A DNA stretch of 18,784 nucleotides from assembly GCA_903960645.1 (NCBI GenBank), contig CAJCBN010000305.1, forward strand, positions 1 through 18,784, given 5' to 3'. The notes under the pieces were generated by a model that saw only the letters and a list, made by a program, of their open reading frames with translations, ran no database searches and was not told the DNA's origin. Below are positions 1 to 7,220 of this stretch, one piece after another. Origin of the DNA: an uncultured Actinomycetes bacterium (lineage in GTDB: Bacteria; Actinomycetota; Thermoleophilia; Gaiellales; F1-60-MAGs149). Within the stretch, counting starts at the first letter, position 1. The number at the start of each line of letters is the position of its first letter. A program made the position numbers and the translations under genes.

Positions 1-2
1 CC

Positions 3-470
3 GGCACGACCGGTCGCGGCACGTACTCTCTCCGGACGCCCGCCAAGGGCAACGGCAGCACACGGCCGGCCGCGCTGACGCTTTTCAAGAAGGGCGACTA
101 CGTCGTACGCGCCGCGTCACTCGGGTTCTTCGGCGCGACGCGCGCACAGACCGTGATCGGCCAATCGACGATGCTCCTGCGTGGCACCGGCGGCGCGCTG
201 CTGTGCCTCGCCGTCACCGGCACGCCCTCCGGCTCGACGTACGTCATCCGCGGCGGCACCGGTGCGGCCGCGAAGCTGACCGGGGACGCCTCGAGCTCGC
301 GCCTTCAGGTCCGCGCGAAGTCACCCAAGCCGCCGAAGTCGGGCAAGCAGTCGTTCAAGGGCAAGCGCCAGCAGAAGCCGATCCGCAGCAACGCGATGAT
401 CGCGGCGGCGACCGCGAAGGCCACGCCGCTACCTGCGGACTGCGTCGCTCTGAAGCGTTACCTCCCGTAG
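3..470 (+). CDS. C-terminal part of an unknown, probably secreted basic protein (5' end outside window)
   Basis: The frame is open from the first bases of the window to a TAG at 468-470, so this is the last ~155 residues of a longer protein. The visible part is rich in Gly, Ala, Thr and Ser with beta-type spacing. It then has a strongly basic Lys/Pro/Gln-rich stretch (KSPKPPKSGKQSFKGKRQQK) and ends in LKRYLP. Two cysteines are visible, one in the LLCLAVTG strand and one near the C-terminus. No catalytic motif or named domain is recognisable, and the signal peptide, if any, lies upstream. The gene converges on the next one with only 6 nt between the stop codons. The Gly/Thr-rich composition suggests an exported surface protein, but that is inference. 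A GTG at 153 could be taken as a start, but the open frame upstream codes a similar protein and makes that unlikely. Confidence 0.6.
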   Translation, partial: GTTGRGTYSLRTPAKGNGSTRPAALTLFKKGDYVVRAASLGFFGATRAQTVIGQSTMLLRGTGGALLCLAVTGTPSGSTYVIRGGTGAAAKLTGDASSSRLQVRAKSPKPPKSGKQSFKGKRQQKPIRSNAMIAAATAKATPLPADCVALKRYLP

Positions 471-476
471 CCCCGC

Positions 477-911
477 CTAGCGCTTGAAGCCGAGCCAGCC
501 GTCCGGACCCGGCTCGGCCACCGGCTGATCCCGGCGCTTGGCCAGCGTGTACGTCACCTTGTCGGCGAAGTACAGGAGCGGCAGCATCGCCGCCGTCAGT
601 ATGGCTGCCTGCAAGATATCCGCGTTGATCGTGCGCTCGCCGCCGGACAAGAGGAAGCGGGAGATCACGAACCACATCAGGCCGAAGATAGGCGCCCGAA
701 TCAGCGAGCGGCGCAGCGTCGGATACGGCACGGGGCGACGGGCGCGTGCGGCCGTGGAGCGGCCCTTGCCCTTCGACGAGCCCTTGCCCTTGCCTTTGGT
801 GGGCGTCTCGTCGGGCTGCGACGCCTTGATCTCGCGCTGCGGGGACTCGGGACGCTCGACGCCGTGGCGGCGATACCGCTCCTCGCGCTCGCGTTGCTTC
901 TTCTTGGCCAT
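477..911 (-). CDS. Small two-helix membrane protein with charged N-terminus, unknown function
   Basis: A protein of 144 residues. Residues 1-70 are highly charged: a Lys/Arg/Glu-rich start (MAKKKQREREERYRRHG) is followed by a Lys/Gly-rich low-complexity linker (KGKGKGSSKGKGR). Two hydrophobic helices follow, at about 73-95 (FGLMWFVISRFLL) and 102-125 (ILTAAMLPLLYFADKV), then a short basic tail. The charge pattern suggests a cytoplasmic N-terminus. The family is not one I can name. The frame extends 18 codons upstream. The ATG at 911 is preferred because TATGCT lies exactly 6 nt upstream, the spacing seen at most starts here, and the protein proper begins there. It is divergent from the 974 gene, with overlapping promoter regions, and convergent with the partial gene at the left edge. 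Confidence 0.7.
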   Translation of the reverse strand: MAKKKQREREERYRRHGVERPESPQREIKASQPDETPTKGKGKGSSKGKGRSTAARARRPVPYPTLRRSLIRAPIFGLMWFVISRFLLSGGERTINADILQAAILTAAMLPLLYFADKVTYTLAKRRDQPVAEPGPDGWLGFKR

Positions 912-917
912 GGCGGC

Positions 918-923
918 AGCATA
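918..923 (-). promoter_or_regulatory. -10 element (TATGCT) of the 911 gene
   Basis: On the minus strand TATGCT is followed by GCCGCC and then the ATG at 911, a 6-nt spacing that puts the predicted transcript start at or next to the A of ATG. No clear -35 is seen and there is no Shine-Dalgarno. Confidence 0.5.
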
Positions 924-960
924 GACAGGCGGGGCCGTTCGCTTCCGCTCGGGCGCCCGG

Positions 961-966
961 TACACT
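961..966 (+). promoter_or_regulatory. -10 element (TACACT) of the 974 gene
   Basis: TACACT lies 7 nt before the ATG at 974. A weak -35-like TTCGCT at 938-943 gives a 17-nt spacer. There is no Shine-Dalgarno, so the message is probably leaderless. Confidence 0.5.
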
Positions 967-973
967 CCCCGAC

Positions 974-2035
974 ATGGCGACGATGGAGCAGCAGCGGATC
1001 AGTTGGGGCGAGCTGCGCGAGCGCGCGCACGCCCTTCGGCTGAAGTCCCTCAAGGCCGGCGAGCCGGGCCTCAGCGTCCGCGTCAGCGACCTCTTGGAGA
1101 CGCTGCCCCTGCCCTACGATCCCGAGCCGCTGCCCGACGACGCCACGCAGGAGGAGATCCTCGAGGCCGAGCGCGAGCCGCTCGACTTTGCCGAGGACGT
1201 CCTCAAGCGCCACGGTGTGCGCACGCGTCCCGCGCCGGGCGACGTTGGCGAGGGCGGCGTCGTCGTCCTGCGCCCGTCCAACCGCTACGCCATCCAGGGT
1301 GCCGTCGGTATCGGCCTGCTGGCACTGCTCGCCGGCGGCGTCCTCAGCAAGATCGCCTTCATCGGCTTCCTGCCGTTCGTCGTCGTTGGCGTGTGGATCG
1401 CCTGGCGCCAGATGCACCGGCTCGACCGGTGGGTGCCGCGTGTCGTGCCGCGCGGGCGCATTCTCGGCGCCCTGCTGATGATCGTCCTGCTCGCGATCTC
1501 CGCGCTCGTCGTCGTCCAGCCCGCTCGTGACTGGGCGCGTCAACGCGGCGACGTCCGGAACGCGGTCGCGCTTTCCGTCCAGGCCGAGGCGCAGCTCGCC
1601 GCCGGCGACCTCGGTGGTGCCCGCGCCTCCGTCGACGGCGCCCTCCAGGCGGCGCCCGAGCTCGGCCAGGTGATTGCCACGTCGCAGAAGGTGATGGTCG
1701 CCCAGATCAACGCGAACACCGCAGCGCAGCTGCAGGCTCAGGCCGTCACCCAGAGCGCCTACGACCGCGGACTGGCCGCCTCTGCCGATCGGCGCTGGTC
1801 CGAGGCGATCACGGACCTGACCGCCGCCGGCGCCTACGCCGACGCGCCCACGCAGCTCGCCGAGGTGCGTCGCGCCGCTGCCGAGGCGTCGCTCCGCAGT
1901 GCGCGTACCGCACTGGCAGCCGGTGAGGCCGCGAAGGCCTTCGACCTCTACAGCCAGGCGATCACGTTCGATCCGACCGCAGCCGACCGGGCCCTCGTGG
2001 CCCGCATCGGCAAGGCGCTGCGCGCCGGCTCGTAG
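974..2035 (+). CDS. Membrane-anchored TPR-like protein, unknown function
   Basis: A protein of 353 residues in three parts. Residues 1-105 are charged and soluble. Three hydrophobic segments follow at about 106-124, 129-146 and 164-183. The rest, about 195-353, is an Ala-rich helical region with TPR-like units (AEAQLAAGDLGGARASVDGA, then DRRWSEAITDLTAAGAYADA, then ARTALAAGEAAKAFDLYSQA). TPR-like helices usually bind other proteins, so a scaffold role at the membrane is plausible, but no partner is indicated. The start at 974 is supported by TACACT 7 nt upstream; the in-frame ATG at 983 is the alternative. rnz follows after 36 nt and has its own -10, so cotranscription is not required. Confidence 0.75.
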   Translation: MATMEQQRISWGELRERAHALRLKSLKAGEPGLSVRVSDLLETLPLPYDPEPLPDDATQEEILEAEREPLDFAEDVLKRHGVRTRPAPGDVGEGGVVVLRPSNRYAIQGAVGIGLLALLAGGVLSKIAFIGFLPFVVVGVWIAWRQMHRLDRWVPRVVPRGRILGALLMIVLLAISALVVVQPARDWARQRGDVRNAVALSVQAEAQLAAGDLGGARASVDGALQAAPELGQVIATSQKVMVAQINANTAAQLQAQAVTQSAYDRGLAASADRRWSEAITDLTAAGAYADAPTQLAEVRRAAAEASLRSARTALAAGEAAKAFDLYSQAITFDPTAADRALVARIGKALRAGS

Positions 2036-2055
2036 CCGCGCTGCGCCGACCGGGC

Positions 2056-2061
2056 TACGCT
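2056..2061 (+). promoter_or_regulatory. -10 element (TACGCT) of rnz
   Basis: TACGCT ends 10 nt before the GTG start at 2072, inside the 36-nt gap after the upstream gene. The predicted 5' leader is only a few nucleotides, with no Shine-Dalgarno. Confidence 0.45.
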
Positions 2062-2071
2062 TCCGCCCCGC

Positions 2072-3031
2072 GTGGACCTCGACGTCATCTTCCTCGGCAC
2101 CGCCGGCTCGGTGCCCTCTGCAACCCGCCAGACCGCGGCGACGCTAATCCGTCGCGGTGGTGAGCGCATCCTCGTGGACTGCGGCGAGGGAACGCAGCGC
2201 CGGCTGCTGCAGAGCGTCGCCGGCCTCACCGACATCGACGTGATCCTGATCACCCACGGCCACGCCGACCACATCCTCGGTCTGCCGGGCCTGCTGCGCA
2301 CGTTCGCGCTGCGCGAGCGCACGGCGCCGCTCGCGCTGTACGGCCCTGAGGGCATCGCGAAGGTTCTCCGCGACCTCGACTCCGTGATCGGCAAGCTGCC
2401 GTATCCCTTCGCCGTCGTCGAGGTCGAGCCGGGCGGCGAGATCACAAGCTCCGACTACCGGCTCGAGGCGATCGGTACGCGCCACCGCGTCAAGAGCGTC
2501 GGCTGGGCACTGATCGAGGACGACCGCCTCGGCCGCTTCGACGTCGACCGGGCGCGTGCCCTCGGCGTGCCGAACGGCCCGCTCTACGGCCAGCTGCAGC
2601 GCGGTGAGGCCGTCACCCTCGAGGACGGGACAGTGATCGACCCCGCAGGCCTCGTCGGCGAGACGCGCCAGGGCCGGACGCTGGTCTTCAGTGGCGACAC
2701 CCGTCCGTGCGACGCGATCATGGCCCGGGCTGTCGACTGCGACCTGCTCGTCCACGAGGCGACGTTCCTCGACGAGGACCTCGACCGGGCCCGCGACACG
2801 CACCACTCCACCGCCCGTGAGGCGGCCGAGCTGGCCGTCGAGGCCCGCGCCCGCATGCTGGCTCTGACACACGTGTCGATGCGCTGCTCGCCGAAGCAGG
2901 TCAAGGCCGAGGCCGAGGCGATCCATGGCAACGTCGTCGTCCCACGCGACCTCGACCTGATCGAACTTCCGTTCCGCGAGCGCGGCGAGGCCGTGCTCAT
3001 CAAGAACGGCGGCCGCCCCGACGGCCACTGA
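2072..3031 (+). CDS. rnz: Ribonuclease Z (tRNA 3' processing endonuclease)
   Basis: A protein of 319 residues, normal for bacterial RNase Z, which cuts tRNA precursors on the 3' side of the acceptor stem. The metallo-beta-lactamase fold is clear. It starts with FLGTAGSVPSATRQ, followed by the zinc motif HGHADH at residues 62-67 (H62, H64, D66, H67). H138 sits in TRHRVKSVG, D209 in SGDTRPC, H228 in HEATF and H267 in LTHVSMR. Together these give the full set of metal ligands expected in the family. Both tRNA genes in this window lack an encoded CCA end, which fits a need for RNase Z, although they are not linked to it. Translation starts at a GTG with no Shine-Dalgarno. The stop codon is part of the long hairpin downstream. 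Confidence 0.93.
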   Translation: MDLDVIFLGTAGSVPSATRQTAATLIRRGGERILVDCGEGTQRRLLQSVAGLTDIDVILITHGHADHILGLPGLLRTFALRERTAPLALYGPEGIAKVLRDLDSVIGKLPYPFAVVEVEPGGEITSSDYRLEAIGTRHRVKSVGWALIEDDRLGRFDVDRARALGVPNGPLYGQLQRGEAVTLEDGTVIDPAGLVGETRQGRTLVFSGDTRPCDAIMARAVDCDLLVHEATFLDEDLDRARDTHHSTAREAAELAVEARARMLALTHVSMRCSPKQVKAEAEAIHGNVVVPRDLDLIELPFRERGEAVLIKNGGRPDGH

Positions 3032-3092
3032 TTGCTCAGAGGGGTCTGGCCCCTTTGTTGTGACAAAGGGGCCAGACCCCTCTGAGCAGTCA
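3029..3092. repeat. 30-bp near-perfect inverted repeat (long hairpin) overlapping the rnz stop codon
   Basis: Arms 3029-3058 and 3063-3092 pair base for base around a 4-nt loop (TGTG), with a single T/G wobble (3032/3089). Each arm holds an internal smaller palindrome, AGGGG-TCTGG-CCCCT, so the element is a palindrome made of palindromes. The left arm begins with the rnz TGA, and the right arm ends about 17 nt before the -10 of the next gene. There is no T-run, so it is not a textbook terminator. It could act as a two-way terminator or RNA-processing structure, or be a member of a dispersed REP-like repeat family. No second copy is present in this window. Confidence 0.85.
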
Positions 3093-3108
3093 CCTCTGGT
3101 CAGTCTGG

Positions 3109-3114
3109 TTAGAT
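3109..3114 (+). promoter_or_regulatory. Extended -10 element (TGG-TTAGAT) of the DUF2007-like gene
   Basis: TTAGAT ends exactly 6 nt before the ATG at 3121 and is preceded by TGG, an extended -10 context. The long hairpin ends just upstream. No Shine-Dalgarno is present. Confidence 0.5.
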
Positions 3115-3120
3115 GACGGC

Positions 3121-3330
3121 ATGCGGCGCCTGACTTGGACACCCGACCTGATGGAGGCCGAGATGATCGCCGGGCTGCTCAAGGGCGAGGGTATCGCCGT
3201 GTTGATCAAGCGGCCGATCGGCATGGACGTGCCCGGGTTCCTCGCGATGGGGCCACGTGAGCTGTTCGTCGATGACGCGCAGTACGATGCAGCGGCGGAG
3301 CTGGTCGAAGCGCATTTCGGGTTGAACTAG
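3121..3330 (+). CDS. DUF2007-like small protein
   Basis: A protein of 69 residues with the layout of the DUF2007 family (putative signal-transducing small domains of unknown biochemical role). It opens with a strand (RRLTWTPD), then a helix with the family-like pattern EAEMIAGLLKGEGIAVLIKR, a loop with glycine and proline (GMDVPGFLAMG), a strand (RELFVDD), and a final helix (AAAELVEAHFG). It has no membrane segment. It lies 61 nt upstream of the ABC exporter genes on the same strand, and that gap has no obvious promoter, so it may be the first gene of their operon. In that case it could be a regulatory partner of the exporter, but this is inference from position only. Confidence 0.7.
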   Translation: MRRLTWTPDLMEAEMIAGLLKGEGIAVLIKRPIGMDVPGFLAMGPRELFVDDAQYDAAAELVEAHFGLN

Positions 3331-3338
3331 ACCCCCGG

Positions 3339-3388
3339 GAAGAAGCAGGCAGAGCGCAGCGTTCTTCGGAGAAGGCGCCCCCGCCTTC
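3339..3388 (+). promoter_or_regulatory. Two tandem hairpins in the leader of the ABC exporter genes
   Basis: The first hairpin pairs GAAGAA (3339-3344) with TTCTTC (3362-3367). The second pairs GAAGGCG (3371-3377) with CGCCTTC (3382-3388) around a CCCC loop and ends 3 nt before the ATG at 3392. The only Shine-Dalgarno-like sequence, GGAGAAGG (3368-3375), is too far from the ATG unless the second hairpin forms, which would bring GGAG close to the start. It may tune translation. Confidence 0.4.
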
Positions 3389-3391
3389 AGC

Positions 3392-5233
3392 ATGGCCCAC
3401 GATCCTCTCGAACTCACCTCCGGCACCGAAGCGCGCAAGGCGTTCTGGCCCACCCTGCGGCGCGGCGTCGGCCTCGTACGGGACCACCGGCTGGTGCTCG
3501 GTATCTCGATCGTGCTCGCGATCGCCGGCCAGATCTTCACGATCGCGATTCCCTGGGCGACCGGGCGCGTCGTCGACGAGGCGATGAAGCCAAAGGACAC
3601 GGATCAGCTGCGCTACCTGATCATCCTGATCCTCGGCCTCGCGATCGGGCGCTTCTTCATCATGTACCTGCGCCGGATCATCTCCGGGACGATGGCGGTC
3701 AACATCGAGCGCGACCTGCGCAACCTCGTCTACCACCACCTGCTGTCGCTGTCGTTCCCGTTCTTCGACCGCAACCAGACCGGCCAGATCATGAACCGCG
3801 CGACCGTCGACCTGACGACGCTGCGGCTCTACCTTGGCTACGGCATCCTGTTCTTCACGCAGCACACGATCAGCATCGTCGCGGTGATGGCGGTGCTGTT
3901 CTGGATGAACGCGCTCGTGGCGCTGCTCGTGCTGGTGATCGTGCCGCCGCTGATCATCCTGGCCGTCGTCTACGCGCGCCGCTCGCAGCCGATCGTGACG
4001 GAGGCGCAGCAGGCGCTCGGCCAGGTCACGACGCAGGCCGAGGAGAGCGTTGTCGGCATTCGCGTGATCAAGGCCTTCGGCCAGGAGCAGCAAGAGGTCG
4101 AGCGCTTCCGCGAGCGCGCCGACAGCGTCTTCGCCTACAACGTCGAGGCCACGCGACTGCGCGCCAAGTACATCCCGGTGATGGACTTCCTGCCCACCAT
4201 CTCCCTGGCGCTGCTGATCGCGATCGGCGGCTACGCGGTCATCAATGATCGAATGAGCCTCGGCGACTTCGTCACCTACAGCCTGCTCGTCGGGCTGATC
4301 GTGATGCCGTTGCGCATGATCGGCGGCTGGATCGGCGACACGCAGCGCTTCGTCGTCTCGAGCCAGCGCGTCTTCCAGATCCTCGACATGCGGCCGAGCA
4401 TCGAGGATCTCCCGGACGCGCAGCCGCTGCCGGCCGGCGGCGGCGAGATTCGCTTCGAGGGCGTCACCTTCGGCTACCGCCCCGAGCGCCCGATCATCCG
4501 CGATATCGAGCTGACCATCGAGCCCGGCTCGACGGTCGCGATCATCGGCCGCACGGGCTCGGGCAAGACCACGCTGACGCAGCTCGTGCCGCGCTTCTAC
4601 GACGCCTCCGCCGGGCGCGTGCTGGTCGAGGGCGTCGACGTCCGGCAGCTGCGGCTCGACGAGCTGCGCGGCGCGATCGGCACCGTCGCCGAGGACACCT
4701 ACCTGTTCAGCGCGTCGATCCACGACAACATCGCCTTCGGTCGACCCGACGCGACCGACGCGGAGGTGCGCCTCGCGGCGGAGCGCGCTCAGGCGGCCGG
4801 CTTCATCGAGGAGCTGCCGGACGGCTACGGGACGATGGTCGGTGAGCGCGGCCTGACCCTCTCCGGCGGCCAGCGCCAGCGCATCGCGATCGCCCGCGCC
4901 CTGCTGCTCGACCCACGCATCCTGATCCTCGACGATGCAACCGCCTCTGTCGATGCGTCCACGGAGAGCCGCATCCGCGACGCACTCGTGGAGGTCATGC
5001 AGGGCCGGACGACGCTGATCATCGCGCACCGCCTCTCCACCATCGCGCTGGCCGACCGCATCGTCGTGCTCGACGAGGGCCGCATCGTGGCCGACGGCAG
5101 CCATGACGAGCTGATCGGCACGAACGACGTGTACCGCGAGATCCACGACCACGGCCTCGTCGATCGGCGCTTCGTGAACGCCGATGGCGACCACGTGATC
5201 ATCCCCGTCGGGCACGAGGAGGGCGTCACGTGA
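3392..5233 (+). CDS. ABC exporter half-transporter, subunit with degenerate Walker B (heterodimer partner 1)
   Basis: A protein of 613 residues: a six-helix exporter membrane domain (helices near 33-55, 74-92, 150-171, 173-195, 265-285, 292-312) fused to a nucleotide-binding domain from about 350. Visible motifs are an A-loop tyrosine (FGYRPERP), Walker A GRTGSGKTT at 386-394, a complete signature LSGGQ at 490-494, Walker B ILILDD ending at D514-D515 and the switch histidine H546 (IIAHRLST). The catalytic glutamate after Walker B is Asp (D515), and the Q-loop reads VAEDTYLF with Glu where Gln is usual. This is the expected pattern for the non-catalytic half of heterodimeric exporters of the TM287/288, BmrCD and TmrAB type. 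The substrate cannot be read from sequence; drugs, lipids or peptides are all possible. It overlaps the next gene by 4 nt. Confidence 0.92.
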   Translation: MAHDPLELTSGTEARKAFWPTLRRGVGLVRDHRLVLGISIVLAIAGQIFTIAIPWATGRVVDEAMKPKDTDQLRYLIILILGLAIGRFFIMYLRRIISGTMAVNIERDLRNLVYHHLLSLSFPFFDRNQTGQIMNRATVDLTTLRLYLGYGILFFTQHTISIVAVMAVLFWMNALVALLVLVIVPPLIILAVVYARRSQPIVTEAQQALGQVTTQAEESVVGIRVIKAFGQEQQEVERFRERADSVFAYNVEATRLRAKYIPVMDFLPTISLALLIAIGGYAVINDRMSLGDFVTYSLLVGLIVMPLRMIGGWIGDTQRFVVSSQRVFQILDMRPSIEDLPDAQPLPAGGGEIRFEGVTFGYRPERPIIRDIELTIEPGSTVAIIGRTGSGKTTLTQLVPRFYDASAGRVLVEGVDVRQLRLDELRGAIGTVAEDTYLFSASIHDNIAFGRPDATDAEVRLAAERAQAAGFIEELPDGYGTMVGERGLTLSGGQRQRIAIARALLLDPRILILDDATASVDASTESRIRDALVEVMQGRTTLIIAHRLSTIALADRIVVLDEGRIVADGSHDELIGTNDVYREIHDHGLVDRRFVNADGDHVIIPVGHEEGVT

Positions 5234-7026
5234 GCCGCGGCTGGGGACCAGCCGGTGGCGAGGTGGCCTCCGGCAAGGGCATGCGCAAGCAGGGCCTCCA
5301 GCGCATCCGCCGGCTGGGCCGGTACGCCGGTCCGTATCGCGCGCGGCTGATCCTCGCGATCGTGGCGATGTTCGGCGTGCTCGGCTGCACGCTGGCGCTG
5401 CCGCTCCTGATGAAGACCGCGATCGACTCCGCGATTCTCCCGGGCGACACCCGACTGCTCGTCCTGATCGCAGCCGTGGTGATCGCCATCGGCATCGTCG
5501 GCATCGCCCTCGCCCGCGTCGAGACCTACTTCACCGGCTGGGTCGGCGAGCGGATCCTGAACGATCTCCGCACGGACCTCTTCCAGCACATGCAGGGCCT
5601 CTCGATGGGCTACTTCGAGCGGCAGCGCACCGGCGTCCTGATCTCACGGCTGACGAACGATGTGGAGGCGCTCCAGCAGCTCGTCACGGACGGCCTGACC
5701 TCCACGGTGCGCAACATCCTGACGCTGGTGGTGGCCGGTGGCATCCTGCTCGTCCTCGACTTCCGCCTCGCCCTCGCCACGATCATCGTCTTCCCGCTGA
5801 TGGCGGTGCTCACGTTCGTCTTCCGCGGCCAGTCGGCCAAGGCCTACGGGCAGATGCGCTCCCGCCTCGCACTCGTCACGGCGGCGCTCCAGGAGGACCT
5901 CAACGGGATCCGTGTGATCCAGGCCTACCGCCGCGAGTCCGGGAGCCGTGCGCAGATCGCCGTGCTCAACGAGTCGTACCGGGAGGCGAACCGCACGACG
6001 GTGACGTCGAGCGGCTGGTACTTCCCGACCGTCGAGTTCCTCGCCGCCGTCGCCACCTGCATCGTGTTCGGTTACGGCGGCTACCTCTACGTCGACGGCA
6101 CGATCGAGATCGGCGTGCTGGTCGCCTTCATCGGCTATCTGGCCTCCTTCTTCGATCCCGTCCAGCAGCTGAGCCAGGTCTACAACACGTTCCTGGCCGG
6201 TAGCGCGGCGCTCGACAAGATCTTCGACGTGATGGACGACGAGCCGACGCTCGTCGACGCGCCCGATGCGCAGGCGCTGCCGCACCTCATCGGCGCCGTC
6301 CGCTTCGAGGACGTGCGCTTCGGCTACAACCCCGAGCGCCCCGTCATCGACGGACTCTCGATCGACGTCGCGGCCGGCCAGACGGTGGCGCTCGTCGGCC
6401 ACACGGGCGCCGGCAAGTCGACGATCATCAAGCTGCTCGCGCGCTTCTACGACCCGCAGGCGGGGCGCATCACCATCGACGGCCACGACCTGCGCTCGGT
6501 CACGCTCGCGTCGCTGCGCGCCCAGATCGCTATGGTGCCGCAGGAGGGCTTCCTGTTCAACGGCACGATCCACGAGAACATCGCCTTCGGCCGCCCGACC
6601 GCGACACGCGCCGAGGTCGAGGCCGCCGCGCGCGAGGTCGGCGCCGATCGCTTCATCGAGGAGCTGCCGGGCGGCTACGACGAAGAGGTCCGCGAGCGCG
6701 GCGGCCGGCTCTCGATCGGCCAGCGCCAGCTGATCGCCTTCGCCCGCGCGCTCCTCGTCGATCCGCGGTTGCTGATCCTCGACGAGGCCACGTCGAGCGT
6801 TGACATCCAGACCGAGGCTCACATCGAGGAGGCCCTCCAGCGCCTGCTCGCAGACCGCACGGCGTTCGTCGTCGCGCACCGCCTCTCGACCATCCGCAAC
6901 GCCGACCTGATCGTCGTGCTCGAGCACGGCGCCGTGCTCGAGTCCGGCTCCCACGAGGAGCTGCTGGCCCGCGGGGGCCGCTACCGCGCCCTCTACGGCG
7001 ACTGGGCCGAGGCGATCTCCCGGTGA
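5230..7026 (+). CDS. ABC exporter half-transporter, subunit with catalytic Walker B (heterodimer partner 2)
   Basis: A protein of 598 residues: six membrane helices (near 40-62, 77-98, 163-180, 182-203, 270-288, 295-315) and a nucleotide-binding domain from about 355. Walker A is GHTGAGKST at 390-398, the Q-loop VPQEGFLF is normal, Walker B ends in D518-E519 with the catalytic glutamate present, and the switch histidine is H550. The signature is LSIGQ (494-498), with Ile in place of the second-position Gly. The broken signature here and the broken Walker B in the partner would face each other in the same composite site. The dimer should therefore have one hydrolytic and one degenerate ATP site. 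The GTG start at 5230 overlaps the TGA of the upstream gene (GTGA), indicating translational coupling. It also overlaps the next gene. Confidence 0.92.
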   Translation: MSRGWGPAGGEVASGKGMRKQGLQRIRRLGRYAGPYRARLILAIVAMFGVLGCTLALPLLMKTAIDSAILPGDTRLLVLIAAVVIAIGIVGIALARVETYFTGWVGERILNDLRTDLFQHMQGLSMGYFERQRTGVLISRLTNDVEALQQLVTDGLTSTVRNILTLVVAGGILLVLDFRLALATIIVFPLMAVLTFVFRGQSAKAYGQMRSRLALVTAALQEDLNGIRVIQAYRRESGSRAQIAVLNESYREANRTTVTSSGWYFPTVEFLAAVATCIVFGYGGYLYVDGTIEIGVLVAFIGYLASFFDPVQQLSQVYNTFLAGSAALDKIFDVMDDEPTLVDAPDAQALPHLIGAVRFEDVRFGYNPERPVIDGLSIDVAAGQTVALVGHTGAGKSTIIKLLARFYDPQAGRITIDGHDLRSVTLASLRAQIAMVPQEGFLFNGTIHENIAFGRPTATRAEVEAAAREVGADRFIEELPGGYDEEVRERGGRLSIGQRQLIAFARALLVDPRLLILDEATSSVDIQTEAHIEEALQRLLADRTAFVVAHRLSTIRNADLIVVLEHGAVLESGSHEELLARGGRYRALYGDWAEAISR

Positions 7027-7220
7027 GGCGCCCGGAACTGGTCTCCACGGTCGCCCGCTTCGGCCTGATCGCGCTCGTGTTGCTCGTCGCCGTCGTCGGG
7101 CACTGGGCGATCCCGTCCGGACTCGGCCTGATCCCCAAGCTCGTGGCGATCGCCCTCCTCGAGCTCACGGTCCTGTGGCTGTTCGGGCGCTGGACGCGCC
7201 GCCGCGCCACGCCGGGCTAA
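7023..7220 (+). CDS. Small two-helix membrane protein coupled to the ABC exporter
   Basis: A protein of 65 residues with a GTG start that overlaps the TGA of the exporter gene (GTGA), the same coupling as between the two exporter genes. It has a basic N-terminus (MRRPEL), hydrophobic helices at about 10-30 (ARFGLIALVLLVAVVGHWAI) and 36-54 (LIPKLVAIALLELTVLWLF), and a basic tail (GRWTRRRATPG). I do not recognise a family. Its position suggests a small accessory subunit or stability factor of the exporter, but this is inference. Its TAA stop overlaps the stop codon of the convergent vapC gene. Another possibility is a small membrane protein that is only cotranscribed, with no functional link. 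Confidence 0.65.
   Translation: MRRPELVSTVARFGLIALVLLVAVVGHWAIPSGLGLIPKLVAIALLELTVLWLFGRWTRRRATPG

Noticed and set aside
3206..5215. 669-codon open frame on the minus strand opposite the first ABC exporter gene
   Set aside because: Its translation is Asp/Arg/Val/Ala-rich with no domains, typical of an antisense frame in GC-rich DNA. The plus strand has all ABC motifs.
5644..6954. 436-codon open frame on the minus strand opposite the second ABC exporter gene
   Set aside because: Same low-complexity antisense signature; the plus-strand gene is unambiguous.
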